11,744 nucleotides of DNA from Lachnospiraceae bacterium (GCA_004558185.1 SFDP01000059.1:1-11744), one strand, 5' to 3'. Shown: positions 1 through 8,831, counted from the first letter of the stretch. The notes: generated by a model not told the origin, from the letters alone. A program made the numbers and translations.

Positions 1-147
1 CGAATAATAAGTTTCTGATACATTGACGCAGAATGATTGTTTCATATGCAAGGCGGAGGAATGAGGCGTAGCGGTGGCTACGTCGATTGACGACAACGCT
101 GCAGATGAAAAATCAGGCAAGTCAAGGTGTTAGTTACTTATTATTCG
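1..147. repeat. MITE-like palindromic intergenic element
   Basis: No gene is visible here. The ends form a perfect 12-bp inverted repeat (1-12 with 136-147). Inside, 15-27 pairs with 121-133 with one mismatch (A22/G126) and two G-U pairs, and 35-49 pairs with 101-114 with one bulge and one mismatch. The apex holds a hairpin at 67-82 (6-bp stem, 4-base loop) and a small one around 83-93. The whole stretch can therefore fold as one branched rod. The G-U pairs work only in RNA of the + strand, the strand of the downstream permease gene. The left end coincides with the window edge, so the element could extend further. It resembles the short non-autonomous palindromic repeats common between genes in Lachnospiraceae, but copy number cannot be seen here. 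A structured 5' leader RNA is the alternative. Confidence 0.6.
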
Positions 148-148
148 T

Positions 149-160
149 TGTACTAGTACA
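149..160. promoter_or_regulatory. 12-bp perfect palindrome upstream of uracil permease
   Basis: TGTACTAGTACA is a perfect palindrome lying between the end of the palindromic element and the permease ribosome binding site. Its core TACTAGTA recurs at 9333-9340, over the -10 region of the thiT promoter. It could be an operator or a chance sequence. No convincing -35/-10 pair was found for the permease inside the window, and no PyrR-type leader was recognised. Confidence 0.25.
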
Positions 161-190
161 GTGAATAAAAATTTAAAAGGAGGAGATATC

Positions 191-1534
191 ATGAGTAAAG
201 AAAAGTCAGGTATCGGCCATGAGCCTATTTATGATGCCAAAAAGCTGGGGGCATCCAAAACTCTTCTGCTAGGTGCACAGCATATGTTTGCCATGTTTGG
301 CGCTACGGTTCTGGTTCCGGTATTGACCGGTTTAAGTGTTTCAACCACACTTTTGTTTGCCGGTGTAGGAACCCTGTTGTTTCATTTGCTGGCGAAAGGA
401 AAGGTGCCTGCATTCCTGGGATCATCCTTTGCATTTCTGGCAGGATATTGGGCTATTGCCCCGGGAAAGGAGCCTGAGCTTTTACCCTATGCCTGTTTTG
501 GTGTTGCCTGTTCCGGTATTCTCTATTTTATTCTTTCTGCATTGATCAAAATTTTTGGTTCTAATAAAGTGATGAAGTTCTTTCCTCCTATCGTAACCGG
601 TCCCATTATTATTGCCATTGGTTTGAATCTTTCCCAGTCCGCTATCGATAACTGTTCGGCAGACTGGTTTATTGCTCTGGTGGCGATCGGCGTCATTATA
701 ATCTGCAATATATGGGGCAAAGGAATGATTCGAATCATTCCGATTCTTCTGGGCGTAGTCGTTTCCTATACGGCAGCAGCGCTTATGGGAAATGTGGACT
801 TTACAGCGGTAAGGGAAGCAGCATGGCTGGGCTCCCCTATTGAATGGAGAAGAACCGTATTTGCTCTTTTCCCCGGTGCAGATACTTCTCTGTTAATTAC
901 TTCTGCCATTACCATTGTGCCTATTGCATTGGCAACTATGGTGGAGCATATTGGCGATGTTTCTGCGATCTCGTCTACAGTAGGGGTGAACTATATGAAG
1001 GATCCCGGACTGCACAGAACCCTGTTCGGTGATGGTGCAGCTACTATGCTGGCCTCTCTTTTCGGAGGTCCTGCCAATACGACTTATGGCGAAAATACAG
1101 GAGTTTTGACTCTGACCAAGGTGTATGATCCAATGGTGATTCGTCTGGCGGCAGTTTTTGCGATTCTTTTTTCCTTCTGTCCCAAAATAGCGGCCCTTAT
1201 CGGCTGTATGCCGGCAGCTACCATGGGGGGAGTTTCACTGGTGCTTTATGGAATGATTTCTGCAGTGGGAGTAAGAAACATTGTGGAAACCCATGTGGAT
1301 TTTACCAAGAATCGAAACGTGATCATTGCGGCTCTGATTCTGGTATTGTCCATCGGAATCAACTACTCCTCTCTGGGAGCAATCACTTTTACGGTGGGAG
1401 CAACTGCCATTAGTCTCTCCGGTCTGGCTACCGGTTCTTTGGTAGGTATTTTACTGAATGCCATTCTTCCGGGAAAAGATTATGAATATAATGAGGATAC
1501 ACCGGATGATACAGGAGTAAATTTTGAGGTGTAG
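191..1534 (+). CDS. uraA: Uracil permease (NCS2 family, UraA/PyrP type)
   Basis: This is a 447-residue polytopic inner-membrane protein of the nucleobase:cation symporter-2 family, predicted to import uracil with protons for pyrimidine salvage. The GAQH signature of the first helix is at residues 28-31 (Q30, H31). Two acidic residues match the substrate/proton glutamates of E. coli UraA: E252 in a VEHIGD segment and E301 in a TTYGENTG segment. They are 49 residues apart, as in E. coli (E241, E290). About fourteen hydrophobic segments fill the chain, the family norm, and the length is close to the usual 430. The start at 191 is chosen because AAGGAGG at 177-183 sits 7 nt upstream; the in-frame GTG at 161 has no such site. 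The gene is followed by its own terminator, so it appears monocistronic. Uracil rather than xanthine/urate specificity is inferred from the overall similarity. Confidence 0.92.
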   Translation: MSKEKSGIGHEPIYDAKKLGASKTLLLGAQHMFAMFGATVLVPVLTGLSVSTTLLFAGVGTLLFHLLAKGKVPAFLGSSFAFLAGYWAIAPGKEPELLPYACFGVACSGILYFILSALIKIFGSNKVMKFFPPIVTGPIIIAIGLNLSQSAIDNCSADWFIALVAIGVIIICNIWGKGMIRIIPILLGVVVSYTAAALMGNVDFTAVREAAWLGSPIEWRRTVFALFPGADTSLLITSAITIVPIALATMVEHIGDVSAISSTVGVNYMKDPGLHRTLFGDGAATMLASLFGGPANTTYGENTGVLTLTKVYDPMVIRLAAVFAILFSFCPKIAALIGCMPAATMGGVSLVLYGMISAVGVRNIVETHVDFTKNRNVIIAALILVLSIGINYSSLGAITFTVGATAISLSGLATGSLVGILLNAILPGKDYEYNEDTPDDTGVNFEV

Positions 1535-1589
1535 CAAATGGGATTCTGGATAGCTACGATATCTTAAAACATAGTTACGAAGTGAAAAA

Positions 1590-1632
1590 AGAGCCTGCGA
1601 CTATATTTTCATAGTCGTAAGGTTCTTTTTTT
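1590..1632 (+). terminator. Intrinsic terminator of uraA
   Basis: A stem pairs 1590-1596 with 1620-1626 (one G-U) and 1598-1604 with 1611-1617, around a 6-base loop. It is preceded by an A-run and followed by seven T residues (1626-1632). This is a textbook rho-independent terminator about 55 nt after the permease stop. The A-run before it could allow some function on the opposite strand. Confidence 0.9.
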
Positions 1633-1640
1633 GGTATGAT
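1632..1640 (+). promoter_or_regulatory. Extended -10 promoter for addBA
   Basis: TGG followed by TATGAT (TATGAT at 1635-1640) matches an extended -10 element (TGn plus 5 of 6 bases of TATAAT). It lies directly after the uraA terminator and 37 nt before the addB start. The -35 position (about 1612-1617) is poor, which is tolerated by extended -10 promoters. Its placement suggests addBA is transcribed independently of uraA. Confidence 0.5.
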
Positions 1641-1676
1641 GGAAAAAGATCATTACAGGATTAACAGGAGGAAAGT

Positions 1677-4600
1677 ATGGCGCTTCAATTCGTTTTCGGT
1701 GGCTCGGGAAGTGGGAAAAGTACCTATGTCTATGAACAGATTATCCAACAGTCTTTGCAGCAGGAAAGGCAGAATTTTTTTATCCTTGTACCGGATCAGT
1801 TTACCATGCAGACGCAGATGGATCTGGTGACGAGGCATCCCCGGGGAGGAATTATGAATATTGATGTGCTTTCCTTTGGCCGTCTGGCTCATCGAATTAT
1901 GGAGGAGGCAGGGGGAAGGCATATTCCGGTGCTGGATGACACGGGAAAAAGCCTGGTACTAAGAAAGGTAGCAGGAGAAGTGCAGGATCAGGTGCCGATA
2001 TTGGGGAGCCATCTAAAAAAGCAGGGCTATATTCATGAGATCAAGTCTGCTATTTCCGAATTTATGCAATATGGTATTGGAGAGAAGGAGCTGGAGGAAA
2101 TGATGGACTTTTCTCAAAAACGGGGAAGCCTTTATGGAAAGCTCAAGGATTTACGGATATTATATAAGGCTTTTTTGTCCTACCTTGAGGATCGCTTTAT
2201 TACCACAGAGGAAACTATGGATCGTTTGGCTGCACAGCTTACGGACTCCCGGCTGATTGCAGACAGTATAGTGGTATTGGATGGCTTTACCGGCTTTACC
2301 CCTATACAGAATCGAGTGATCAGTCAGCTTCTCAGACGTGCCAAAGATGTGATTGTGACTCTGACCCTGGAGCAGGTAGAAAAGGAGGACAGTCAAAAAA
2401 AGGCAGGAAGGGAGCAGCTTTTTTCCTTAAGCCTGAAAACCAGGAGGGTATTGGAAAAGCTGGCCGGGGAAGCTGGTCAGGAGATTGCCCCGCCGGTCTG
2501 GATCGACTCGTATGGGGGTAGATTTGAAAAGGGGAGTGCACTGGCACATTTAGAGAATCAGCTATTCCGTGTTCCGGTAAGGGTTTTTGAGAAAGAAACA
2601 GACAGCATCCGCCTATACGAGGCTGAAAGTCCTGAGGAAGAGGTAAAGCAGGTATGCCGGCAAATCAGAGAGCTGCTAAAATCAGGCTATTGTTATCGCG
2701 ATATTGCTTTGATCAGTGGAGATCTGGAAGCCTATGGCAGCTTTATCGAAGAGAGCTTTGAACAGTATTCCATACCTTATTTTTTAGATAAAAGCCGCCA
2801 GATCACGTTGAATCCGTTTATTGAATATATCCGTTCAGCATTGCAGGTAATCATCTCAGGCTATTCCTATGAAGCTATGTTTCACTATTTAAGAAGCGGT
2901 ATGGTGGAAATGGATAAAGAAGAGGTGGATAAGCTGGAAAACTATGTGCTGGCTTTTGGTATCAAGGGGAAAAAGGCCTGGAGCACCCTTTTTGTTCGTT
3001 CCCTGTCGCCGGATGCCGCAGCTTGGGAACTGGAGGAATTAAATACCCTGAGAGAACGCATTGTGGAGGAACTGAGGGTATTCTCACCGGGGAGGCAGCA
3101 GGTGCGGCGGCTGGTGGAGGAGCTCTATCTTTTTTTGACTGCTAATCACTGTCAGGAAAAATTAAAGCAATATGAGCAAGATTTTGCCGCCTGTGGAGAA
3201 AAAAGCCGTGAAAAGGAGTATGCGCAGATCTACCGATTGGTCATGGATCTTCTGGATCAGCTGGTGGGCCTTCTGGGAGAGGAGGAAATGGACTGGGAGG
3301 AATTTGCCCGGATATTGGATGCAGGCTTTGGTGAGATTCAGGTGGGAATCATTCCTCAGGCAGTGGATCGGATATTGGTAGGAGACATGGAACGTACCCG
3401 CTTAAGTCCTGTAAAGGCACTCTTTTTTCTGGGGGTCAATGAAGGGAAAATTCCCAGAGCTGCAAGCAAGGGAGGCATTCTTTCGGATTTAGACAGAGAA
3501 TTTCTGGAAGCTTCCGGGCAGGAGCTTGCGCCTACTCCGAGAAGTCAGTTGTTCATTCAGCGCTTCTACCTCTATCTGAATGTGACAAAGCCCTCTAAGT
3601 ATCTGCATTTGTCCTATTCCAGAGTGAATGAGGAGGGGAAGAGCATGAAGCCCTCCTATTTTGTCGAAATCTTAAAAAAGATGTTTCCTCATCTTCCTAT
3701 AATCCGGGAAGAGGCCTTACATCAATTGCCCTCAACCATTGAAGAGGTCAGAGCCCTAAGTGCCAGTCTGCTGGGAGAATACCGTCAGGGAAGATTGGAG
3801 AAAAAAGAGGAGGAGATATTATGTAACCTTCTGACTCTGTTAAAAGAGGAAGAAAAAAAGAAATGGGTGGAGGAGCTATTGGAGGGGGCGTTTTTCACCT
3901 ATGAAGGAGACAGGTTAAGCAAGGAAACTGCACGCCTGCTCTATGGGGCCTATCTTTACAGCAGCGTAAGCCGGTTAGAGAAAATGGCAGCCTGTGCCTA
4001 TGCCCATTTCCTGCAATATGGTCTGGGGCTGAAGGAAAGGCAGGAGTTTGGCTTTGAAGCAGTGGATATGGGGAATGTCTACCATGGGGTATTGGAGCTG
4101 TTTGCAGGAAAGCTTGAGGAGAAAAGCTATAGCTGGATATCTTTTCCCGAGGAGGAGGGAAAAAGACTCCTTCATGAGGCACTGGAGAGCTATGCCATAA
4201 ACTATGGAAATACGGTTCTCTTTTCCAGTGCCAGATATGCCTATGGGATGGAAAAAATGGAAAGAATTCTATGGCGTACCGTAAAGACAATGCAGTTTCA
4301 GCTTCAGGCCGGAAAATTCAGTCCCCGGCAGTATGAAATTTCCTTTTCGGCACTGGAGGATTTAGATGCGGTGACCATTCGACTGAGCGAGGAAGAAAAG
4401 CTTCGCCTGGGAGGAAGAATAGACCGACTGGATACCTATGAAGAAGGGGAAAAGCTGTACGTTAAGGTAATGGATTATAAATCCGGCCACCGTCAGTTTC
4501 AGTTGGCTTTGCTGTATCATGGGCTGCAACTGCAGCTAGTAGTGTATCTGAATGCAGCAATGGAGCTGGAAAAGAAAAAGCATCCCGACAAGGAGATTGT

Positions 4601-5090
4601 TCCCGCTGCCTTTTTCTATTATCATATCGCTGACCCTATGATCGATGGGGAAGAGGGATTGAGTGAGGAAGAAATTGAGCAAAGAATTAGAAAAGAGCTT
4701 AGAGTAACCGGTGTGATCAATAGTGATGAACAGGTGCTGAAGGGATTGGACAGCAGTGGAGAAAGTAAGTCTCAGGTCATTCCGGTAGAATATAAGACTG
4801 ATGGTACTCTGTCAAGTCGTTCCAGTGTTATGGATCAGGAACAGATTCGGCTTCTTTTGGATTATTCCAGAAAAAAGGCAGGGGAGCTGGGACGACAGAT
4901 AGGAGAGGGAGAGGTATCCATGAATCCCTGTGAGGTGAATCAGGCGGATGCCTGTGCCTATTGTGCCTTTAAAAGCATCTGCAGCTTTGAGGAGAAGATT
5001 CCCGGATATGAAAAAAGGCGGCTGGAAAATGAGGATGAGGAAATTTTGTGGGATCATATTCGTAATAAGCTGCAAAATGAGGAGGAGTAG
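1677..5090 (+). CDS. addB: ATP-dependent helicase/nuclease subunit B (AddB)
   Basis: The protein has 1137 residues, close to B. subtilis AddB (about 1166). With AddA it forms the Firmicute counterpart of RecBCD, which unwinds and resects double-strand breaks and loads recombinase. A P-loop GGSGSGKS lies at residues 8-15. The middle is a degenerate helicase domain; an FFLGVNEGKIP segment near residue 585 is typical of AddB. The C-terminal nuclease domain shows GGRIDRLD (D916) and DYKSG (D933, K935). Four cysteines placed to hold the 4Fe-4S cluster are all present: C773 far upstream, then C1093, C1096 and C1102 in the CxxCx5C arrangement. The start at 1677 has AGGAGG at 1666-1671 with a 5-nt spacer. 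The stop is 2 nt from addA, indicating one operon. No truncation or frameshift was seen. Confidence 0.96.
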   Translation: MALQFVFGGSGSGKSTYVYEQIIQQSLQQERQNFFILVPDQFTMQTQMDLVTRHPRGGIMNIDVLSFGRLAHRIMEEAGGRHIPVLDDTGKSLVLRKVAGEVQDQVPILGSHLKKQGYIHEIKSAISEFMQYGIGEKELEEMMDFSQKRGSLYGKLKDLRILYKAFLSYLEDRFITTEETMDRLAAQLTDSRLIADSIVVLDGFTGFTPIQNRVISQLLRRAKDVIVTLTLEQVEKEDSQKKAGREQLFSLSLKTRRVLEKLAGEAGQEIAPPVWIDSYGGRFEKGSALAHLENQLFRVPVRVFEKETDSIRLYEAESPEEEVKQVCRQIRELLKSGYCYRDIALISGDLEAYGSFIEESFEQYSIPYFLDKSRQITLNPFIEYIRSALQVIISGYSYEAMFHYLRSGMVEMDKEEVDKLENYVLAFGIKGKKAWSTLFVRSLSPDAAAWELEELNTLRERIVEELRVFSPGRQQVRRLVEELYLFLTANHCQEKLKQYEQDFAACGEKSREKEYAQIYRLVMDLLDQLVGLLGEEEMDWEEFARILDAGFGEIQVGIIPQAVDRILVGDMERTRLSPVKALFFLGVNEGKIPRAASKGGILSDLDREFLEASGQELAPTPRSQLFIQRFYLYLNVTKPSKYLHLSYSRVNEEGKSMKPSYFVEILKKMFPHLPIIREEALHQLPSTIEEVRALSASLLGEYRQGRLEKKEEEILCNLLTLLKEEEKKKWVEELLEGAFFTYEGDRLSKETARLLYGAYLYSSVSRLEKMAACAYAHFLQYGLGLKERQEFGFEAVDMGNVYHGVLELFAGKLEEKSYSWISFPEEEGKRLLHEALESYAINYGNTVLFSSARYAYGMEKMERILWRTVKTMQFQLQAGKFSPRQYEISFSALEDLDAVTIRLSEEEKLRLGGRIDRLDTYEEGEKLYVKVMDYKSGHRQFQLALLYHGLQLQLVVYLNAAMELEKKKHPDKEIVPAAFFYYHIADPMIDGEEGLSEEEIEQRIRKELRVTGVINSDEQVLKGLDSSGESKSQVIPVEYKTDGTLSSRSSVMDQEQIRLLLDYSRKKAGELGRQIGEGEVSMNPCEVNQADACAYCAFKSICSFEEKIPGYEKRRLENEDEEILWDHIRNKLQNEEE

Positions 5091-5092
5091 CT

Positions 5093-8000
5093 ATGGCAAT
5101 ACGATTTAGTGAAGAACAGCAGAAGGTGATTGATGCAAGAAACAGCAGCCTTTTAGTCAGTGCCGCAGCAGGAAGCGGAAAAACAGCGGTGCTTGTCGAA
5201 CGGATCATCAGCCTGATCACCGACAGGGAGAATCCCGTTGATATCGATCGGCTGCTCATCGTTACCTTTACCAATGCAGCAGCAGGGGAGATGCGGGAGC
5301 GTATTGGTGCAGCTATAGATGAGCGAATAAACAAAGAGCCGGAAAATCTTCATCTGGCACGGCAGGCCACCTTACTTCACCATGCCCAAATCACCACTAT
5401 CGATAGCTTCTGTCTCTTCGTCATCAAAAATAATTTTAATGAGATTGGACTGGATCCCGGTTTTCGTGTAGCGGATACAGGTGAACTGGAATTGTTAAAG
5501 CAGGATATCATAAAGGAACTGTTTGAGGATTTGCTGGATAACCAGAGCACACAGGAGGAGTTTCGTCTGTTGCTGGATACGCTGGCAGCAGGGGGAAGGG
5601 AGAAGGTACTGGAGGATCTGGTTCGACAGATTTATGATTTTGCAGTAAGCTCTCCCTGGCCGGAGGAATGGCTTAAGCAGCGATTCCAGGATTACAGCAT
5701 TCCTGAGGAGGGAATAGGAGCCACCCGCTGGGGGGAGCTTCTGGAGGTCTGCCTCAATCAGGAATGGGAACAACTGAGAGAATGCCTTAAAGAAGGAATT
5801 AAGCTCTGTGGAGAAGTGGATGGACCAACAGCCTATGCTCCTGCTTTGGAGTCGGATCTGGAGCTGGTGGAGCTGCTGTTGAATAAGGAATGGCAGCAGC
5901 AGTATGAGCTCCTGCAAAATGTAGCTTATGCCCGACTTTCGGCTAAAAAGCAGGAGGGGGTAAGTGAGGAAAAAAAAGCGGCAGTAAAAGCCCTCAGAGA
6001 TCAGGTGAAAAATGACATAAAGACGATTCGCAAAAAATACTTTTCCTTTTCCCCCTCTCTCACGGTTAAGCAGATGGAGGAAATCAGAAGGATAGAGGAA
6101 ATCCTTCTAAAAACAGTGCTGGAATACGGGAAGCGTTTTGCGGCCGGGAAACGAGAAAAGAATCTTGTGGATTTTGCGGATATGGAGCATTTTGCCCTGG
6201 AAATATTAACTGATAAAGAGGAAAACCCTCTGCATCCGGGGGAAATTCGGTGGACACCCAGCAAGACAGCCATCGATTACCGTGAATTTTTCCGGGAAAT
6301 CATGATTGATGAGTATCAGGACTCTAATCTTGTACAGGAGTATCTTTTGCAGAGTATTTCCGGGGAGTGGGAAGGAAGATACAACCGGTTCATGGTAGGA
6401 GATATGAAGCAGAGCATCTATCGTTTTCGTATGGCAAGACCGGAAATCTTTCTGGAGAAGTATCGAACCTATTCCGAAGAAGGTGATTTACGCTGTATTC
6501 ATCTGCATAAGAATTTTCGAAGCCGTTCTCAGGTGCTGGATAGTGTAAATCAGGTTTTTGACCAGTTGATGACCAAGGAAATAGGAAAAATTGAATATAC
6601 CGAAAAGGAAGCCCTTTATGCAGGAGCCGCTTACCCACAGACGGACAATCCGGGGACTTACGAAACGGAGCTTTGGCTTTTGGATAAGCCGGAAAGGGAA
6701 GAGAGAAAGGAAGAGGCCGGAATGGTTGCACATCGGATTAATCAGATGGTGGGTAGCTTTATGGTCACCGATAAGGAAAGCGGAGAACTAAGACCTGCAA
6801 GGTATAGGGACATGGTTATTCTGCTAAGAACCAATGCGGGCTGGGACCAGGTATTCTATCAGGAGCTGGCAAGAGCCGGAATCCCTGCTGTGCTGACCAG
6901 CAAAACCGGATATTTCAGTGCAAAGGAGGTACAGACGGTACTGAATTTTCTGCGGGTAATCGATAATCCCAGACAGGACATACCCCTTTACGGGGTAATG
7001 ACCTCCCTTCTGGGACAGTTCACCAAGGATCAGATTGCGGTGATTCATCAATGCAAAAGACAGGGGCTGTATGATAACCTGCTTTTGGCAGCACAGGGAA
7101 AAGTCTGCAGTGAAAAGGAGGGACAGGAAAGAGAAATAGACCCTGAAATATCCCGTCAGGCAGCTCATTTCCTGGAAAGACTGAACAGCTATCGGGACAG
7201 GGTGGCTATTATCCCTATTCACCAGCTTCTCAGAGAATATTTAAAGGAAACAGGATATCTGTACTATTTTGGGGCTCTTCCGGCAGGGGAGCAGAGAGTG
7301 GCTAACGTAAAGATGCTGTTGAAAAAGGCAGAGAACTACGAAAAAACCAGCTACTTTGGTTTGTTTCATTTTATCCGCTATATGGAGCAGTTGCAAAAGT
7401 ACGAGGTGGATTCTGGGGAGGCCGGAGTAAATGATGAGGGACTGGATGCAGTAAGAATCATGAGTATTCATAAAAGTAAGGGATTGGAATTTCCCATCTG
7501 TTTTGTTTGTGGAGTGCATAAAAGATTTAACCAGATGGATAGCCGGCAGGCCTGTATTATGGATATGGACCTGGGACTGGGATTGGAGTACAGAAATGCA
7601 GGAAAGCGAATCCGCAGTACAGATTTAAGAAAAAGCATCATAGCCCGAAAAATGGAACTGGAAAATCTGGGGGAGGAGATGAGGGTTCTTTATGTGGCAA
7701 TGACCAGGGCAAAGGAGAAACTGATTCTTACCGGAGTAGTAAAGGATTATGAAAAGCAGGTGTTATCCTATTCCTTTCTTAAAAACAGAGAGGAGAGAAG
7801 CCTGCCCTTTCTGGTGCTTAGTCATGCAGGCTCTTATCTTGATTTTCTTCTGGCTGCTACCAGCCGGGGAGCTTCCTCCATACAGGTAGTTTTATGGAAT
7901 AAACAAAAGTCGGAGCAAGAGCTTATGGGAAAGGCCATACAAGGTGGACTGATGCGGCAACGGCTGGAGGAAGAGCTTAAGATGTATGAAGGGAGAAGGA

Positions 8001-8725
8001 CAGAGGAAAAAGAGAGGCTGAAGCAGGCGTTAGCGTTTTGTTATGGACACAATAATTTACAGGGCTTATATGCCAAAACCACAGTTTCCGAATTGAAGAA
8101 GAGAGCAATGGGAGGCTGGGAAAAGGAAGAAGAGGGAGTGCAGCCCCTGTTTCAGGAGGCAGAGGTGATTCCTTATGTTCCGGGCTTTATGGAGAAGCAG
8201 CAGGAAATTTCGGGTACTGCCAGAGGTACAGCCTACCATAGAGTGTTGGAGCTGATGGAATTTCGCAGGCTGTCGGATTGGAAGGGGCTGCATGAGGAAA
8301 TGGAAGGTTTGATCAGAAAGGGAATTTTGGATAGTGCTTACCTTACCATGCTGAGTCGGGAAAAAATGGAGAGATTTTTATTTTCCAAACTGGCAGGGCG
8401 GATGAAGGAGGCGGATGAAAAGCGACTGTTATTTAAAGAAAAGCCATTCGTTCTGGGGCTCTCGGCATCCCTGTTGAATCCCCAGTTTCCCCAGGAGGAA
8501 AAGGTGTTGATCCAGGGAATCATTGATGCCTTTTTCGAAGAGGAAGGAGAGCTGGTTCTGGTGGATTATAAGACGGATCGGATAGCAAAGCCCCAGGAGC
8601 TGCTCATGCGTTATCAGGAGCAGCTACGCTACTATCAGATGGCCTTGGAGCGGTTGACAGGAAAGCGGGTGAAAGAAAAACTGTTGTATTCCTTTGCATT
8701 GGGGGAGGTTGTGGAATGTCCGTAG
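5093..8725 (+). CDS. addA: ATP-dependent helicase/nuclease subunit A (AddA)
   Basis: This 1210-residue UvrD/RecB-type (SF1A) helicase has a C-terminal RecB-family nuclease; B. subtilis AddA has about 1232 residues. Visible motifs in order: Q motif (Q9-Q10), Walker A AAAGSGKT at 24-31, motif Ia VTFTNAAAGEMRERI, Walker B DEYQD at 406-410, motif III GDMKQSIYRFR from 436, motif IV HKNFR at 472-476, motif V SIHKSKGLEFP from 791, and motif VI YVAMTRAKEKL from 867. The nuclease domain carries IDAFFEE and VDYKTD (D1158, K1160). AddA is the 3'-5' motor and one of the two nucleases of the complex, acting on DNA ends in the cytoplasm. Start 5093 has GGAGGAG at 5081-5087 inside the end of addB, so translation is probably coupled. 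The final codons contain a strong Shine-Dalgarno for a further small frame. Confidence 0.97.
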   Translation: MAIRFSEEQQKVIDARNSSLLVSAAAGSGKTAVLVERIISLITDRENPVDIDRLLIVTFTNAAAGEMRERIGAAIDERINKEPENLHLARQATLLHHAQITTIDSFCLFVIKNNFNEIGLDPGFRVADTGELELLKQDIIKELFEDLLDNQSTQEEFRLLLDTLAAGGREKVLEDLVRQIYDFAVSSPWPEEWLKQRFQDYSIPEEGIGATRWGELLEVCLNQEWEQLRECLKEGIKLCGEVDGPTAYAPALESDLELVELLLNKEWQQQYELLQNVAYARLSAKKQEGVSEEKKAAVKALRDQVKNDIKTIRKKYFSFSPSLTVKQMEEIRRIEEILLKTVLEYGKRFAAGKREKNLVDFADMEHFALEILTDKEENPLHPGEIRWTPSKTAIDYREFFREIMIDEYQDSNLVQEYLLQSISGEWEGRYNRFMVGDMKQSIYRFRMARPEIFLEKYRTYSEEGDLRCIHLHKNFRSRSQVLDSVNQVFDQLMTKEIGKIEYTEKEALYAGAAYPQTDNPGTYETELWLLDKPEREERKEEAGMVAHRINQMVGSFMVTDKESGELRPARYRDMVILLRTNAGWDQVFYQELARAGIPAVLTSKTGYFSAKEVQTVLNFLRVIDNPRQDIPLYGVMTSLLGQFTKDQIAVIHQCKRQGLYDNLLLAAQGKVCSEKEGQEREIDPEISRQAAHFLERLNSYRDRVAIIPIHQLLREYLKETGYLYYFGALPAGEQRVANVKMLLKKAENYEKTSYFGLFHFIRYMEQLQKYEVDSGEAGVNDEGLDAVRIMSIHKSKGLEFPICFVCGVHKRFNQMDSRQACIMDMDLGLGLEYRNAGKRIRSTDLRKSIIARKMELENLGEEMRVLYVAMTRAKEKLILTGVVKDYEKQVLSYSFLKNREERSLPFLVLSHAGSYLDFLLAATSRGASSIQVVLWNKQKSEQELMGKAIQGGLMRQRLEEELKMYEGRRTEEKERLKQALAFCYGHNNLQGLYAKTTVSELKKRAMGGWEKEEEGVQPLFQEAEVIPYVPGFMEKQQEISGTARGTAYHRVLELMEFRRLSDWKGLHEEMEGLIRKGILDSAYLTMLSREKMERFLFSKLAGRMKEADEKRLLFKEKPFVLGLSASLLNPQFPQEEKVLIQGIIDAFFEEEGELVLVDYKTDRIAKPQELLMRYQEQLRYYQMALERLTGKRVKEKLLYSFALGEVVECP

Positions 8726-8793
8726 AGACAATCCGGCAGTTTTGTATGGAAAAATGTAAAGCAAAAGTATATTTAAAAGGTGTAAAGCCTTAA
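8716..8793 (+). CDS. Possible 25-residue micro-ORF overlapping the addA end
   Basis: GGGGGAGG at 8701-8708, inside the last codons of addA, lies 7 nt before an ATG at 8716. That frame runs 25 codons (begins MSVETIRQFCMEKCK) to a TAA at 8791-8793, overlapping addA by 10 nt. It has two cysteines in CxxxC spacing and several basic residues. No family is recognised. The spacing and strength of the site are those of a genuine coupled gene, but its last third lies inside the 5' arm of the terminator stem. It may therefore be a real small peptide, the remnant of a longer gene that once followed addA, or a purine-rich coincidence. Confidence 0.3.
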   Translation: MSVETIRQFCMEKCKAKVYLKGVKP

Positions 8794-8820
8794 TAAGACC
8801 TTACACCTTTTAAATATACT
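8766..8820. terminator. Probable bidirectional terminator between convergent genes
   Basis: Bases 8766-8785 and 8801-8820 form a perfect 20-bp stem with a 15-base loop. The core is a GGTGTAA/TTACACC stem with AAAA on the 5' side and TTTT on the 3' side, so each strand presents a hairpin running into T residues. It lies between addA (+) and the coiled-coil gene (-), whose stop is 12 nt away. This is the usual site for a shared terminator. The outer A/T pairing is longer than a minimal terminator needs, so a palindromic repeat is the alternative. Confidence 0.7.
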
Positions 8821-8831
8821 CTGTTTATCCC

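Noticed and set aside
23..50. A promoter inside the first palindromic element (TTGACG at 23-28)
   Set aside because: The -35 is good, but at 15-18 nt spacing no candidate -10 matches more than half of TATAAT.
161..190. A GTG start giving the uracil permease ten extra residues
   Set aside because: There is no ribosome site before 161, and the extra codons run through the AAGGAGG that serves the ATG at 191.
3895..4290. A 131-codon minus-strand frame inside addB, and similar antisense frames inside addA and addB
   Set aside because: Compositions are unlike proteins of this genome, starts lack ribosome sites, and the sense frames encode well-recognised AddB and AddA domains without interruption.
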